A stretch of DNA of 64,000 bases from Chitinophaga varians (GTDB taxonomy: Bacteria > Bacteroidota > Bacteroidia > Chitinophagales > Chitinophagaceae). The position numbers were made by a program, and so were the translations under genes. Below the pieces are notes generated by a model that did not search any database, had not been told where the DNA came from, and saw only the letters and a program-made list of their open reading frames with translations. Shown piece by piece: positions 16,162-24,408 of this stretch. The stretch covers positions 496,001-560,000 of the forward strand of contig NZ_JACVFB010000006.1 of the NCBI RefSeq assembly GCF_014529945.1, read 5' to 3'. Every line of letters starts with the position of its first letter. Within the stretch, counting starts at the first letter, position 1.

Positions 16162-18741
16162 ATGATAAAAGGGGTGTCCGCTCCGCTACGACGTCGTAAA
16201 ACAGGACTGCAACTACTACTACTGATATTGATTATTCTAGCCGGCAATATAACGGTCACTGCGCAGACCGGATTGCTCGGAAAGAGGTTTACGTGCCATG
16301 AAATTCATGGCACGATTCCTTTTTTATTGGAAAAGGTCAGCACCTACAGTGGAACAGTGATCGAATATGCAAGCGGATACCTGGATGGAAAAGGAGATAC
16401 CCGTCTTCGCGAAGGAACAACCACGGTGGGGGCCGTACTGAATGAACTGCTGGCCGGAAAATATGTGAAGATAGAAGAGCGAAACGGAAAAGTGATGCTG
16501 GTGCCTTCTGCGACAGTACTGGCAGGCGATAGCCTGGTGAATGAATATACGTTGTTCGGTTATATCACGGAAGAAAACAGCCTGGAACCGATCCCTTATG
16601 CGATGATAAAAGACGAGGAGTCAGGACGGATAGGCCAGTCCAACAGGTTTGGGTATTACAGCCTGCGGCTAAAAAGTGGTGTTCATCATATCAGGGTAAT
16701 ACATGCCGGTTATCCTCCTGTTGTGTCAGTGGTGCCTGTCAACAGCAACATCAGGCGTAATCTGATGATGCGTGCAGCCGTATTGCGGGAAGTGAAAGTG
16801 ACGCCGGGTTGTATGTTGCAAAAAGACGGTGGCTCCAGCGTCGATAAATACCTTCCTTCTGCCTACAGTAATTTTTTGGGAGAGAGTGATCCGGTGAGAT
16901 CATTATACCTGTTGCCCGGTAATATTGAATCGCAGGAAACAACCGGTAAACTGATGGTGCGCGGCGGAGATCCGGAGCAGAACATTTTTCTGCTGGATGG
17001 TAATGAAGTATTTAATCCTACGCATATGTTGGGAGAGCTGTCTATCGTTAGTGAGGGCACACTGAAATCGATACGGCAGTTTAAGAATGATTTCCCCGGC
17101 AGGTTCGACGGCGCATTGTCTTCCGTTACCGAAGTGAATACGAAAGACGGTAGTATGGACACCTGGAGCGGACAGATAAATGCCGGACTGCTGGCCGGCG
17201 CCATAGCGGTAGACGGGCCGCTGATAAAGAAACGTACAGCTATCGTGGCTTCTGTCAGGAAAAGCTGGTCGGACCCATTACTGAACGTGCTGGATAGCAA
17301 TTACCGGCTGCGCTTTTATGATGTTCACTTCAAGGTTACTCATCTGCTGGACGTCAATAACAAAATAATGCTCAGCGGCTATATGGGCAAAGACCGGTTG
17401 GAGCTGACGGAAAACGATTATCAGAATCTGCAGGTATGGGGCAACCGGTTGGCTACGCTCAACTGGAATCACGTGATCGGCGCCCGGTCGTTTGTAAATA
17501 CCACCCTGAACATCAGCAATTATCATAATCTGGCAGGTATGAAGCTCATCCAGTATGATGATTCCACCGGGGAGGAAAAGGATACCAAAGCATATAACAA
17601 TTACGCATCGGTGGAACGTTATGAGGCCAGAACGCAGTTTGAAATCAATGCGTCATCTAAGCTGCAGTACCGCTTCGGAGGGAAGTTCCTGCATACGGTC
17701 ATTCATCCTTTCGGAACGAATATTACTTCCAAACTGGGGGAAGTGCCGGATGGCTTCCGGCCCATGAAGCCACTGCCTTTCACAGAATATTCCTTTTATT
17801 ATGAAAATGAATTTAAACTGAGTCAACGTTTCCTGTTGAGGCCGGGACTACTTTTCAGTGCCTATCAGTTCAAATCATTCCACTACCACTCACTACAGCC
17901 ACGGTTGTTTGCCGCCTACCGGATCGGAAAAAACCAACAGCTGACTTTTTCCTACGCACGAATGGCACAATACCTTCATCAGGTAACAAGCCCCTTTCTG
18001 GGTATCAATAGCGTATTGTGGGTGCCCAGCACGGCTATTCTGCGGCCTGCGGAAAGTGATATGTTCAACCTGGGTTATAGTTTCAATGATAACAAAGGCA
18101 CTTTGTTATCTGCCGATGTCTACTACCGTAAAATGAACAACGTCACCAATTTCGCGGAGCGGGGAAATATTTTTTATAATGAAGATACCTGGGAACAGGA
18201 TATTATTACCGGCCAGGGATGGGGCTACGGCGCAGAGCTGCTGGCCGGAAAACGCTGGCGCAAATGGCAGCTTCAGTTGTCGTATACATTGGCCTGGGCC
18301 TGGCGCCAGTTCGATGATGTGAATGACGGAGAGAAATTTCCCTTCCTTTTCGACAGGCGCCATCAGCTGAACATAGCGGCCAACTTCCGGCCGGACAAAC
18401 ACTGGGATATTGGCGCGGTATGGTACTTCAGCTCGGGCGACTGGATGCGGCGGCCGATGGGCACGCTACCTGCGGAAGAAGGAGAGCCGTTCAGGTATGA
18501 AGGGATGTCTTACTACGACAAACGTGGCCCCAACTATCAACGCCTCAATTGTAATGTCAACTATCGCTTTGTTACCGGAAGACTGAAACACAAGATCTCC
18601 ACCGGTGTGTATAATGCCTATCATGCAGATGGACAGTATTCCACTGATATCCTGAATACGCGCGACAATAACAATGTAACCTTATCGGGCAACCGGTTAT
18701 TTGACCTGACCTACTACCTCTCCTATACACTGAATTTTTAG
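16162..18741 (+). CDS. TonB-dependent receptor with STN signalling domain (non-SusC type)
   Basis: An 859-residue outer membrane receptor. After a signal peptide (about 1-35) an STN secretin/TonB short N-terminal domain (HEIHGTIPFLLEKVSTYSGT, to about 115) would contact FecR in the periplasm. A carboxypeptidase-regulatory-like domain follows (YTLFGYITEENSLEPIPYAM), then the plug with LMVRGGDPEQNIFLLDGNEV and a barrel ending LSYTLNF. It is shorter than SusC proteins, lacks their plug signature and has no SusD gene after it, so it probably imports a small ligand such as a siderophore or peptide rather than a large glycan. Co-transcribed with the sigma and FecR genes (43-base gap). Confidence 0.9.
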   Translation: MIKGVSAPLRRRKTGLQLLLLILIILAGNITVTAQTGLLGKRFTCHEIHGTIPFLLEKVSTYSGTVIEYASGYLDGKGDTRLREGTTTVGAVLNELLAGKYVKIEERNGKVMLVPSATVLAGDSLVNEYTLFGYITEENSLEPIPYAMIKDEESGRIGQSNRFGYYSLRLKSGVHHIRVIHAGYPPVVSVVPVNSNIRRNLMMRAAVLREVKVTPGCMLQKDGGSSVDKYLPSAYSNFLGESDPVRSLYLLPGNIESQETTGKLMVRGGDPEQNIFLLDGNEVFNPTHMLGELSIVSEGTLKSIRQFKNDFPGRFDGALSSVTEVNTKDGSMDTWSGQINAGLLAGAIAVDGPLIKKRTAIVASVRKSWSDPLLNVLDSNYRLRFYDVHFKVTHLLDVNNKIMLSGYMGKDRLELTENDYQNLQVWGNRLATLNWNHVIGARSFVNTTLNISNYHNLAGMKLIQYDDSTGEEKDTKAYNNYASVERYEARTQFEINASSKLQYRFGGKFLHTVIHPFGTNITSKLGEVPDGFRPMKPLPFTEYSFYYENEFKLSQRFLLRPGLLFSAYQFKSFHYHSLQPRLFAAYRIGKNQQLTFSYARMAQYLHQVTSPFLGINSVLWVPSTAILRPAESDMFNLGYSFNDNKGTLLSADVYYRKMNNVTNFAERGNIFYNEDTWEQDIITGQGWGYGAELLAGKRWRKWQLQLSYTLAWAWRQFDDVNDGEKFPFLFDRRHQLNIAANFRPDKHWDIGAVWYFSSGDWMRRPMGTLPAEEGEPFRYEGMSYYDKRGPNYQRLNCNVNYRFVTGRLKHKISTGVYNAYHADGQYSTDILNTRDNNNVTLSGNRLFDLTYYLSYTLNF

Positions 18742-18800
18742 CCCCTGTTTTATTTTTTTTGAAAAAGATATAGACCGCGTAGGAAGTTATACTGATCTGC

Positions 18801-18840
18801 TGTTTTAACAGTAGAGAACAATGTCTGTACTGTTAAAACA
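18801..18840. promoter_or_regulatory. Perfect 13-bp inverted repeat upstream of the DUF4397 gene
   Basis: TGTTTTAACAGTA (18801-18813) is perfectly repeated in inverted form at 18828-18840 with a 14-base spacer. The arms are AT-rich and no T-run follows, so it looks more like an operator or attenuator than a terminator. It sits between the TonB receptor stop (18741) and the DUF4397 start (18955). Confidence 0.45.
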
Positions 18841-18954
18841 ACTGTTATCTGTTATTGCCTGCTGTTTGAAGATGCCGGTAACCGCGTAACAGTGGTGATA
18901 TGCGCGAGTACCGAAGCATCGATCAGGAATCAATTTAATAAATCAAAAAAGTAT

Positions 18955-19707
18955 ATGAAACACGTAAGAACTCAATCAGGGATGTCTCTGACAGGGATCT
19001 CCTGTGCACTGTTGGTGGCAGCAGCTTTTATGTCCTGCAAAAAGAACAATGACCCCGCACCGCAGCCTGTTGCGAAAAATGCCGGTATACAGATCGTGCA
19101 CACCGCCCCTAAAGTAGGTGACCTGACGGTGGAAATAGATGGGAAAAAATTACAGGATAAATTATCATTCCTGAATGCCTCCAAGGGGTATATGAATCTG
19201 CCGCTTCAAAACGAAAGCAGCCTGAAATTCACGCTGGATGGCAACAAAGTGATCGTAGATGCAAAGTATAAATTCAATGATAAAGGCACATACTCTCTGT
19301 TTCTGTATGATACCCTGCTGAACAATAAAGCCAGGGCCGTGTTGCTGAGCGATAATCTCGCTGATCCCGGCAAAGGAAAGACCAGCCTGCGCTTCCTCCA
19401 TTTGTCTCCCAATACCACGCCTGTTGATATTGATGTTTTCAAAGGCAGGGATAGCATCCGTCTGATAAGTAATGTGGCCTATATCAGTGATAAACCGGAT
19501 GTTGCAGTACTGTCTCCTTTCAAATCAATTGCTTCCGGTGATTATCGGGTGAAAGTAAAGACTAAAGTAGGCACCACTACTACAACCGTTCTTGATATAC
19601 CGTCTGTAAAACTGCTGGAAGGAAAAGTAGTGACGCTTTACCTCAGTGGCTTAACGAAAGCCACTGGCGCCTTAGGGGTGGGCCTCCAGCTATGGCAGCA
19701 CAGATAA
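18955..19707 (+). CDS. DUF4397-domain lipoprotein
   Basis: A 250-residue lipoprotein; the signal peptide ends VAAAFMSCKKN with the lipid-bearing Cys at residue 28, followed by a flexible NNDPAPQPV linker. The mature part carries the DUF4397 pattern: IQIVHTAPKVGDLTVEIDGK, then a second related unit LRFLHLSPNTTPVDIDVFKG and SGDYRVKVKTKVGTTTTTVL. These are beta-sandwich surface proteins of unknown ligand. It follows the TonB receptor where a SusD gene would normally be, so it might be the surface partner of that receptor; the 213-base gap with an inverted repeat allows separate control. ATG at 18955 begins the lipoprotein signal. Confidence 0.85.
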   Translation: MKHVRTQSGMSLTGISCALLVAAAFMSCKKNNDPAPQPVAKNAGIQIVHTAPKVGDLTVEIDGKKLQDKLSFLNASKGYMNLPLQNESSLKFTLDGNKVIVDAKYKFNDKGTYSLFLYDTLLNNKARAVLLSDNLADPGKGKTSLRFLHLSPNTTPVDIDVFKGRDSIRLISNVAYISDKPDVAVLSPFKSIASGDYRVKVKTKVGTTTTTVLDIPSVKLLEGKVVTLYLSGLTKATGALGVGLQLWQHR

Positions 19708-19727
19708 GCAATAGGAAACCATGTCCA

Positions 19728-19753
19728 GGGCTGTCCCATTCCTGGGACGGCCC
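19728..19753 (+). terminator. GC-rich hairpin after the DUF4397 gene
   Basis: GGGCTGTCCCA (19728-19738) pairs with TGGGACGGCCC (19743-19753) over 11 positions with one G-U pair and a TTCC loop, 20 bases after the stop codon. No long T-run follows, so termination strength is uncertain. Confidence 0.55.
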
Positions 19754-19771
19754 CTCTGTATTGAGGTGTAG

Positions 19772-19824
19772 CCGGACACAAAGAAGCGCTGTAATTTTTA
19801 CTTACAGGCCTTCTTTGTGTCTGG
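19772..19824. terminator. Long imperfect hairpin between convergent genes
   Basis: The arms 19772-19794 and 19802-19824 (23 bases each) pair with one G-U and two mismatches around a 7-base T-rich loop. It lies between the DUF4397 gene and the convergent HsdR-like gene whose stop is at 19847, and probably ends transcription from both sides. Confidence 0.55.
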
Positions 19825-19846
19825 AAATTATAAATCGGAAAGAGGT

Positions 19847-20965
19847 TTAATTGCTACTGCTTTGCTCCATTTCTGAATCTGTTGAAATTTTCTTGCTGTC
19901 ATAAGTTCGCACCGTCTCCAGCAGGGCCCTGGAATGGGTGTATAAGTCATCGAGACTTAGTATCTCAATTTTAGATTCTTTTTTATTACTATCAAATAAT
20001 CCTACCTGCTTCTTAGCGCCATTGAAATAGAGTCGGCAGATTGTTTTCCTGTTATTATCATCCAAAAGAATGGAAAAATAGGACTGCGCATCCCTGTAAA
20101 CAATCCTGTTTACCGGTATGATTTGTCTCAGAATGGACTTTACTATTAAAAATCCATCAATTTCTTCCTGCGTCGTAAATATCTTTGGCTCATCTTCTGC
20201 CAGGGGGGCTTCATTCTCGGTAGTTGTCGTTTCCTGCTTTTGGTTTTCCGCCTCTTTGCTCAAAGCTGATTTGAGCCGATCAGTGATGATGTCATTGATG
20301 TACTGGGTAAATGATTTTTTGGTGAGTTCCGTAAACTGGTCTACAATTTTTTGAGTAACAGCACCTGGGTAAATTTGCCTTGCAAAATACTTTACAAAAT
20401 CAGGCGATGGATTATTCAACTCTTGGGCGATGAGTAGTTTCAGCTCATTTGTATATTTTAATTCACTGGCAGTATTGACGATTTTAGTGAAGTCAAAGTT
20501 CGTTTTGTGAAACTTCTTTAACTCTTCGATTTGAGTATCTTTCATTTCAGAGATGTCAAAAACAAAGAACGGTTTTTCATCCATTCTGTTAGGTTCAACA
20601 AGATCTGTATAAAATCGATATTCTATTCCATTCGTTAAAATGGAGAATTTAGCTTTAGTTGCATGGAAATACCTGAAGAGTTGAGATGCATTGTTTACAT
20701 TGAGAGGCCCTATATGGCATTTACATTCTATCAGAATAATGGGGGAGCCATCCTTTATTATAGCATAGTCAATTTTTTCTCCCTGCTTTATTCCAATGTC
20801 TGCTACAAATTCAGGGATAACTTCAAGGGGGTTAAAGACATCATAACCTAATTCCCTGATAAATGGCATGATAAAAGCATTTTTTGTCGCTTCTTCAGTA
20901 AGCACCTGGGACTTTAGTTTGGTCACTCTGTCGCCAAGCTGTTTAATTGCGTCTTTGAAATCCAT
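19847..20965 (-). CDS. Orphan type I restriction HsdR N-terminal-like protein (COG4748-like)
   Basis: A 372-residue cytosolic protein. Residues about 20-150 resemble the N-terminal nuclease domain of type I restriction R subunits: KNAFIMPFIRELGYDVFNPL, then the PD-(D/E)xK core with Asp in EKIDYAIIKDG and the paired Glu and Lys in PIILIECKCH, followed by LFRYFHATKAKFSILTNG. There is no helicase part, and no hsdM or hsdS gene is nearby. A Gln/Glu/Thr-rich linker (about 238-255) leads to a C-terminal domain (QEEIDGFLIVKSILRQIIPV) of unknown role. The gene is AT-rich relative to the window (19 G or C in the 60 bases at 20341). Such stand-alone proteins are widespread, often in mobile regions; function, including any role in defence, is unproven. 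Confidence 0.8.
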   Translation of the reverse strand: MDFKDAIKQLGDRVTKLKSQVLTEEATKNAFIMPFIRELGYDVFNPLEVIPEFVADIGIKQGEKIDYAIIKDGSPIILIECKCHIGPLNVNNASQLFRYFHATKAKFSILTNGIEYRFYTDLVEPNRMDEKPFFVFDISEMKDTQIEELKKFHKTNFDFTKIVNTASELKYTNELKLLIAQELNNPSPDFVKYFARQIYPGAVTQKIVDQFTELTKKSFTQYINDIITDRLKSALSKEAENQKQETTTTENEAPLAEDEPKIFTTQEEIDGFLIVKSILRQIIPVNRIVYRDAQSYFSILLDDNNRKTICRLYFNGAKKQVGLFDSNKKESKIEILSLDDLYTHSRALLETVRTYDSKKISTDSEMEQSSSN

Positions 20966-21299
20966 AGTTATAGTTTTTGAGATTAAATTGAGTTTGTTGA
21001 AAAAGTGGAATGATACACTGATAGTTATTTTGAATTACATTGAATTAACAATGAATACTCCGTGGATGGTAGGCTATGAATCAGATGCAGGGGGCTACAA
21101 TGACTTATTTTCAGGCGTTGTACTAGATAATTTTAAGATAAAATGAGATAATGACTATAGCTGCTATTGGAAAAAGATAGATCTTCTAATGTTTAAAATA
21201 CTGAATATTTACGCGATGAACAAAACAAAATGGCTTGCCCGGGGCCTTAAGTGGCCATTGTACGCCATGGAACAGAACAGATTCCGGATACCTAACAGT
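20966..21299. other. AT-rich intergenic region, no supported gene
   Basis: About 330 bases upstream of the HsdR-like gene with low GC. A 45-codon frame from ATG 21215 runs into the hairpin at 21300-21352 and a 92-codon frame overlaps the HsdR-like gene start; neither has family resemblance or a start context that would support it. The HsdR-like promoter presumably lies here. Confidence 0.4.
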
Positions 21300-21352
21300 T
21301 ATACTACCTGGGTAATATCCACGACTGTAGCGGATATTATCCAGGTAGTATA
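21300..21352. terminator. 21-bp hairpin terminator
   Basis: The arm 21300-21320 pairs with 21332-21352 over 21 positions with only one G-U pair, around an 11-base loop. It lies 8 bases beyond the stop codon of the minus-strand amidotransferase gene (21361), so it is probably its terminator. Confidence 0.65.
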
Positions 21353-21360
21353 ACGACTAT

Positions 21361-21990
21361 CTATCGGTAAAAACTATTGATAAGATCCCTGAATAGGTCA
21401 CGGGATGGTCTTTCCTCCAAAGAAAGTCCTGCATCATCAAACCAGGAGCTGTCTGCTTCAGGATGCGGGCCGGCTAAGACGACCAGTCCTTTCCCATACG
21501 AGTACCGCGCAGCAGCCAGATCGCCATTTTCATAGGACGCAATTTTCAGGAACTTCTTATCGCTGGCTTTAGGCAGCAGGTAGGGGCCGTCCTGGTAAAA
21601 GATATATTCCTTACGGCCCAGCCAATTCACCACCACTGCGGCATCCTCAATAGTGGTAACGGGAAAGTCTGTACGACCCACTTCAGACTCCATTTCGTAG
21701 TCGACAAGGCCAATATAGGACGCTTCCGCAAGATAGGCCCCCATGCACAAGCCGAGATATCGTCCGCCCTGAGCAACGTAATGACGGATAGCATCGACCC
21801 GTTCGTCGCCCAGACTATTAAATGCGCCCATGAGGTTTTGTCCTCCACCCGGCTGAACATACATATCGTAATGGCTCAACGTTTCATCCGTAATGTCGAT
21901 CTCCTCTTTCGGCCCTACAAAATCAATCTGACATTTGATGCCTGTTTTTTCGATAGCTGAATAAAAACGTAGTTTTATTGCTGTAATCAT
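21361..21990 (-). CDS. BPL_N-domain / class I glutamine amidotransferase-like protein, possibly shortened at the N-terminus
   Basis: A 209-residue protein of the family named after the N-terminal region of biotin-protein ligase. The DJ-1/amidotransferase-like core is visible: the turn DMYVQPGGGQNLMGAFNSLG, the nucleophile elbow GGRYLGLCMGAYLA with Cys82, and the strand ARYSYGKGLVVLAGPHPEAD. Family members usually begin with a beta strand of the type VLVYdGxG before the first helix; here the first helix starts almost at once, so the N-terminus looks short. ATG at 21990 is preferred, GTG at 21993 also possible. It is divergent from the AraC gene with only 8 bases between starts, leaving no room for ordinary separate promoters. 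Enzymatic activity is not known. Confidence 0.7.
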   Translation of the reverse strand: MITAIKLRFYSAIEKTGIKCQIDFVGPKEEIDITDETLSHYDMYVQPGGGQNLMGAFNSLGDERVDAIRHYVAQGGRYLGLCMGAYLAEASYIGLVDYEMESEVGRTDFPVTTIEDAAVVVNWLGRKEYIFYQDGPYLLPKASDKKFLKIASYENGDLAAARYSYGKGLVVLAGPHPEADSSWFDDAGLSLEERPSRDLFRDLINSFYR

Positions 21991-21998
21991 CACGCAGC

Positions 21999-22733
21999 AT
22001 GGAACTGAAAAGCATACAGCCTGCTAAAGGCCTTACTGATTTTGTAGAGAGCTTTTGGATGATCCGTAACGACGCAGCGGAAGAGAAAGAAATTATTGTG
22101 CTGCCCGATGGCCGGTTCGATATTATCTTTTCTATCGCTGCCGGTCAGGATTTTCATGCTACGCTTCGGGGCCTGGACACGCGCCCTGAGCAAGGGACCG
22201 TTCCGGCGCACATCGTCATGTTTGCAGTGAGTTTTAAACTGCTGGCCATCGAATATTTACTCGATATCAAAATGGCCGCCGTGTTGAATGACGGGCAGCG
22301 GCTGCCGGATGGATTCTGGAATATCGGTCCGCGGGATCTGGAAGACTTTGAAAGCTTTTGCGCAAAGATTTCCGCGACAATGCTGGGTCTGATCAAACCC
22401 GGCATCGACAACCGTAAGAAAGAATTATTTGATCTGATTTATGCTTCCAACGGTTCGCTGCCTGTGCAGGAGCTGGCGGACCGTGTGGCCTGGAGCAGAA
22501 GGCAGATCAACCGGTATTTTAATGAACAATTCGGTATTTCCTTAAAAGCCTACTGCAATATTTTTCGCTTTAAGGCCTCTCTGCAGCAGATCAAAGAAGG
22601 GCGCCTCTTCCCTGAATTGGATTTTGCGGACCAGACCCATTTTATTAAAGAAGTCAAAAGGTTTTCGGGAGTGTCCCCGAAGGAGCTGGCTAAAAATCAA
22701 AACGGCCGATTTATACTATTATCCGACTTGTAG
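21999..22733 (+). CDS. AraC-family transcriptional regulator
   Basis: A 244-residue regulator. The N-terminal half (MELKSIQPAKGLTDFVESFW) matches the DUF6597-type sensor found in many Bacteroidota AraC proteins; the C-terminal half has an HTH at PVQELADRVAWSRRQINRYF and the second at LDFADQTHFIKEVKRFSGVS with the SPKEL ending. It is followed 19 bases later by the TetX-like monooxygenase gene and divergent from the amidotransferase gene, so it may control one or both. A Bacteroidota -7-like TAATTTTG at 22740-22747 lies just after its stop codon. Confidence 0.9.
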   Translation: MELKSIQPAKGLTDFVESFWMIRNDAAEEKEIIVLPDGRFDIIFSIAAGQDFHATLRGLDTRPEQGTVPAHIVMFAVSFKLLAIEYLLDIKMAAVLNDGQRLPDGFWNIGPRDLEDFESFCAKISATMLGLIKPGIDNRKKELFDLIYASNGSLPVQELADRVAWSRRQINRYFNEQFGISLKAYCNIFRFKASLQQIKEGRLFPELDFADQTHFIKEVKRFSGVSPKELAKNQNGRFILLSDL

Positions 22734-22752
22734 CAGCCATAATTTTGCTGTT

Positions 22753-24018
22753 ATGAAAATAAATAATAAAAAGATCGCTATCGTGGGCGGAGGCCCCGGT
22801 GGCCTCACCTTAGCAAGACTCTTGCAGTTAAAAGGCATACAGGTGAAAGTATACGAACGCGATGTAAATAAGGATGTGAGGTTACAGGGTGGCGCGCTGG
22901 ACCTGCATACCGAATCCGGTTTGGCGGCGCTCACCAAAGCCGGCCTGATGGATGAATTTAAAGCACATTATCGGCCGGCAGCGGGACTGATGCGGGTGGT
23001 GGATGATCAGCTGCATATACATTTTGATGAACATCCGGAAGGCAAAAAGGATACATTTGGCGATAGTAATCATCGGCCGGAGATTGACCGGGGACCGCTC
23101 AGACAGTTGCTGTTGAATTCGTTGGAACCTGGTACCGTTGTCTGGGACAGCCACATCCTGTCGATTGAGAAAACACAGGGTGTCTGGAAACTGGTTTTTC
23201 AAAATGGAAATACCGCTACGGCAGATTTGATCATCGGCGCAGATGGCGCCAATTCTAAGATCAGGCCTTTTGTGACAACTATCAAACCTTACTGGACGGG
23301 TATTACCATGCTGGAAGGAGCATTGAAAGACGGCGCTAAAACGGCTCCTGTTATCCATGAATTGCTAAAGGGCGGGAAGTTGTTTGGTTATGGGAAAGAA
23401 AAAACACTGATCGTTAGCTCGAAAGAGGACGGTAGTTTAGGATTTGCCGCCAGTTTCAAATCCGGTGAGCACTGGGCAAAAGAAAGCGGTATTGATTTTA
23501 AAGATCATCAGCAGGTGCTGGCGTGGTTCAAAAAAGAATTCTCCGGATGGAGTCCTGTTTGGTGGGAACTCTTCGAAAGTCCGGACACTATTTTCATTCC
23601 ACGGCCACAATATTGCATGCCGCTGGACCAGCAATGGGAGGCAAACGCTGATATCACCTTACTGGGAGATGCGGCCCACTGGATGCCACCTTTTGCAGGA
23701 GAGGGCGTGAATATGGCCATGCTGGATGCGCTGCAACTCAGCGAGGCGCTTACCAATCCCGTATTGAACGACACCCGGCAGGCAATTGCCAGCTATGAAA
23801 AGCAGCTGTTTGCCCGGTTTGCTAAGATAGGTCAGGCCACTTTGTTCAATACGGAATGGATGCATCAGCCCAATGCTTTGCAGGATATGTTGGCCATGTT
23901 CAGCAAAAACAAATTTAAGCAGGGTTTATTTATCATCCGGTATGTCATCAAAACCAGCATTATCCCGGCTGTTAGGAGAGTCTTCAGGCTACCACCTTCT
24001 CAGGAAGCCTTTAGTTAA
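22753..24018 (+). CDS. FAD-dependent monooxygenase, TetX-like
   Basis: A 421-residue group A flavoprotein monooxygenase. FAD binding is shown by IAIVGGGPGGLTLARLLQ (8-25), the RLQGGALDLHTESG segment (43-56) and LLGDAAHWMPPFAGEGVN (303-320), all close to tetracycline destructase Tet(X). Compared with the Tet(X) sequence as I recall it, an ungapped alignment puts Glu188, Lys209, Gly230 and Ala232 where Tet(X) has the tetracycline contacts Gln192, Arg213, His234 and Gly236. So the fold and flavin site are conserved while the drug-contact residues are not; I would not call it a tetracycline resistance gene. It probably hydroxylates another aromatic compound. ATG at 22753 gives the normal Rossmann start; the frame extends upstream inside the AraC gene but that part is unrelated. 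Confidence 0.85.
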   Translation: MKINNKKIAIVGGGPGGLTLARLLQLKGIQVKVYERDVNKDVRLQGGALDLHTESGLAALTKAGLMDEFKAHYRPAAGLMRVVDDQLHIHFDEHPEGKKDTFGDSNHRPEIDRGPLRQLLLNSLEPGTVVWDSHILSIEKTQGVWKLVFQNGNTATADLIIGADGANSKIRPFVTTIKPYWTGITMLEGALKDGAKTAPVIHELLKGGKLFGYGKEKTLIVSSKEDGSLGFAASFKSGEHWAKESGIDFKDHQQVLAWFKKEFSGWSPVWWELFESPDTIFIPRPQYCMPLDQQWEANADITLLGDAAHWMPPFAGEGVNMAMLDALQLSEALTNPVLNDTRQAIASYEKQLFARFAKIGQATLFNTEWMHQPNALQDMLAMFSKNKFKQGLFIIRYVIKTSIIPAVRRVFRLPPSQEAFS

Positions 24019-24408
24019 AAACAGTCCTTCCGCTTGGCGCCCCGGCCTCTTTTAAGTATGCTAGCGCGGTTTTCTTTGTCAACGTAGTGCTGAAAATATT
24101 TTTTTTCGGTTCCATATTTTTATATACCTTAAGTTGTCGTTCAGATAAATAGAAAGGAATGCTATCTATATTAAAGACACAATAGTTGGGCCCTCATTGT
24201 TACTGTACATTCATCTCCTCAAAATAACCGATAACCGCTTACCCATCAGATATCTTCTGACGCAATCATTTTATGTAATGTGAAATAATCCATTTGTTGC
24301 CGTTGTAATGCTCCGGTGAGCAGAGCGGAGAACGCTTGTGCTGTCTATCCGTATGCAGCAGCTATGGCAACGAATCGGATCAACCCTTCTCACCCTCAAT
24401 GAATGACC
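24019..24408. other. Intergenic region, no gene seen
   Basis: About 390 bases between the monooxygenase and the CXXCH protein. T-rich stretches occur near 24090-24130, but I see no hairpin, repeat or convincing small reading frame. The promoter of the next gene is presumably here. Confidence 0.4.

Noticed and set aside
21215-21352. Small 45-codon reading frame next to the hairpin
   Set aside because: Runs straight through a 21-bp hairpin that looks like a terminator and has no supporting features.
22753-24018. Tetracycline resistance gene tet(X)
   Set aside because: FAD motifs match but the residues that contact tetracycline in Tet(X), as recalled, are replaced, so a resistance role is not supported.
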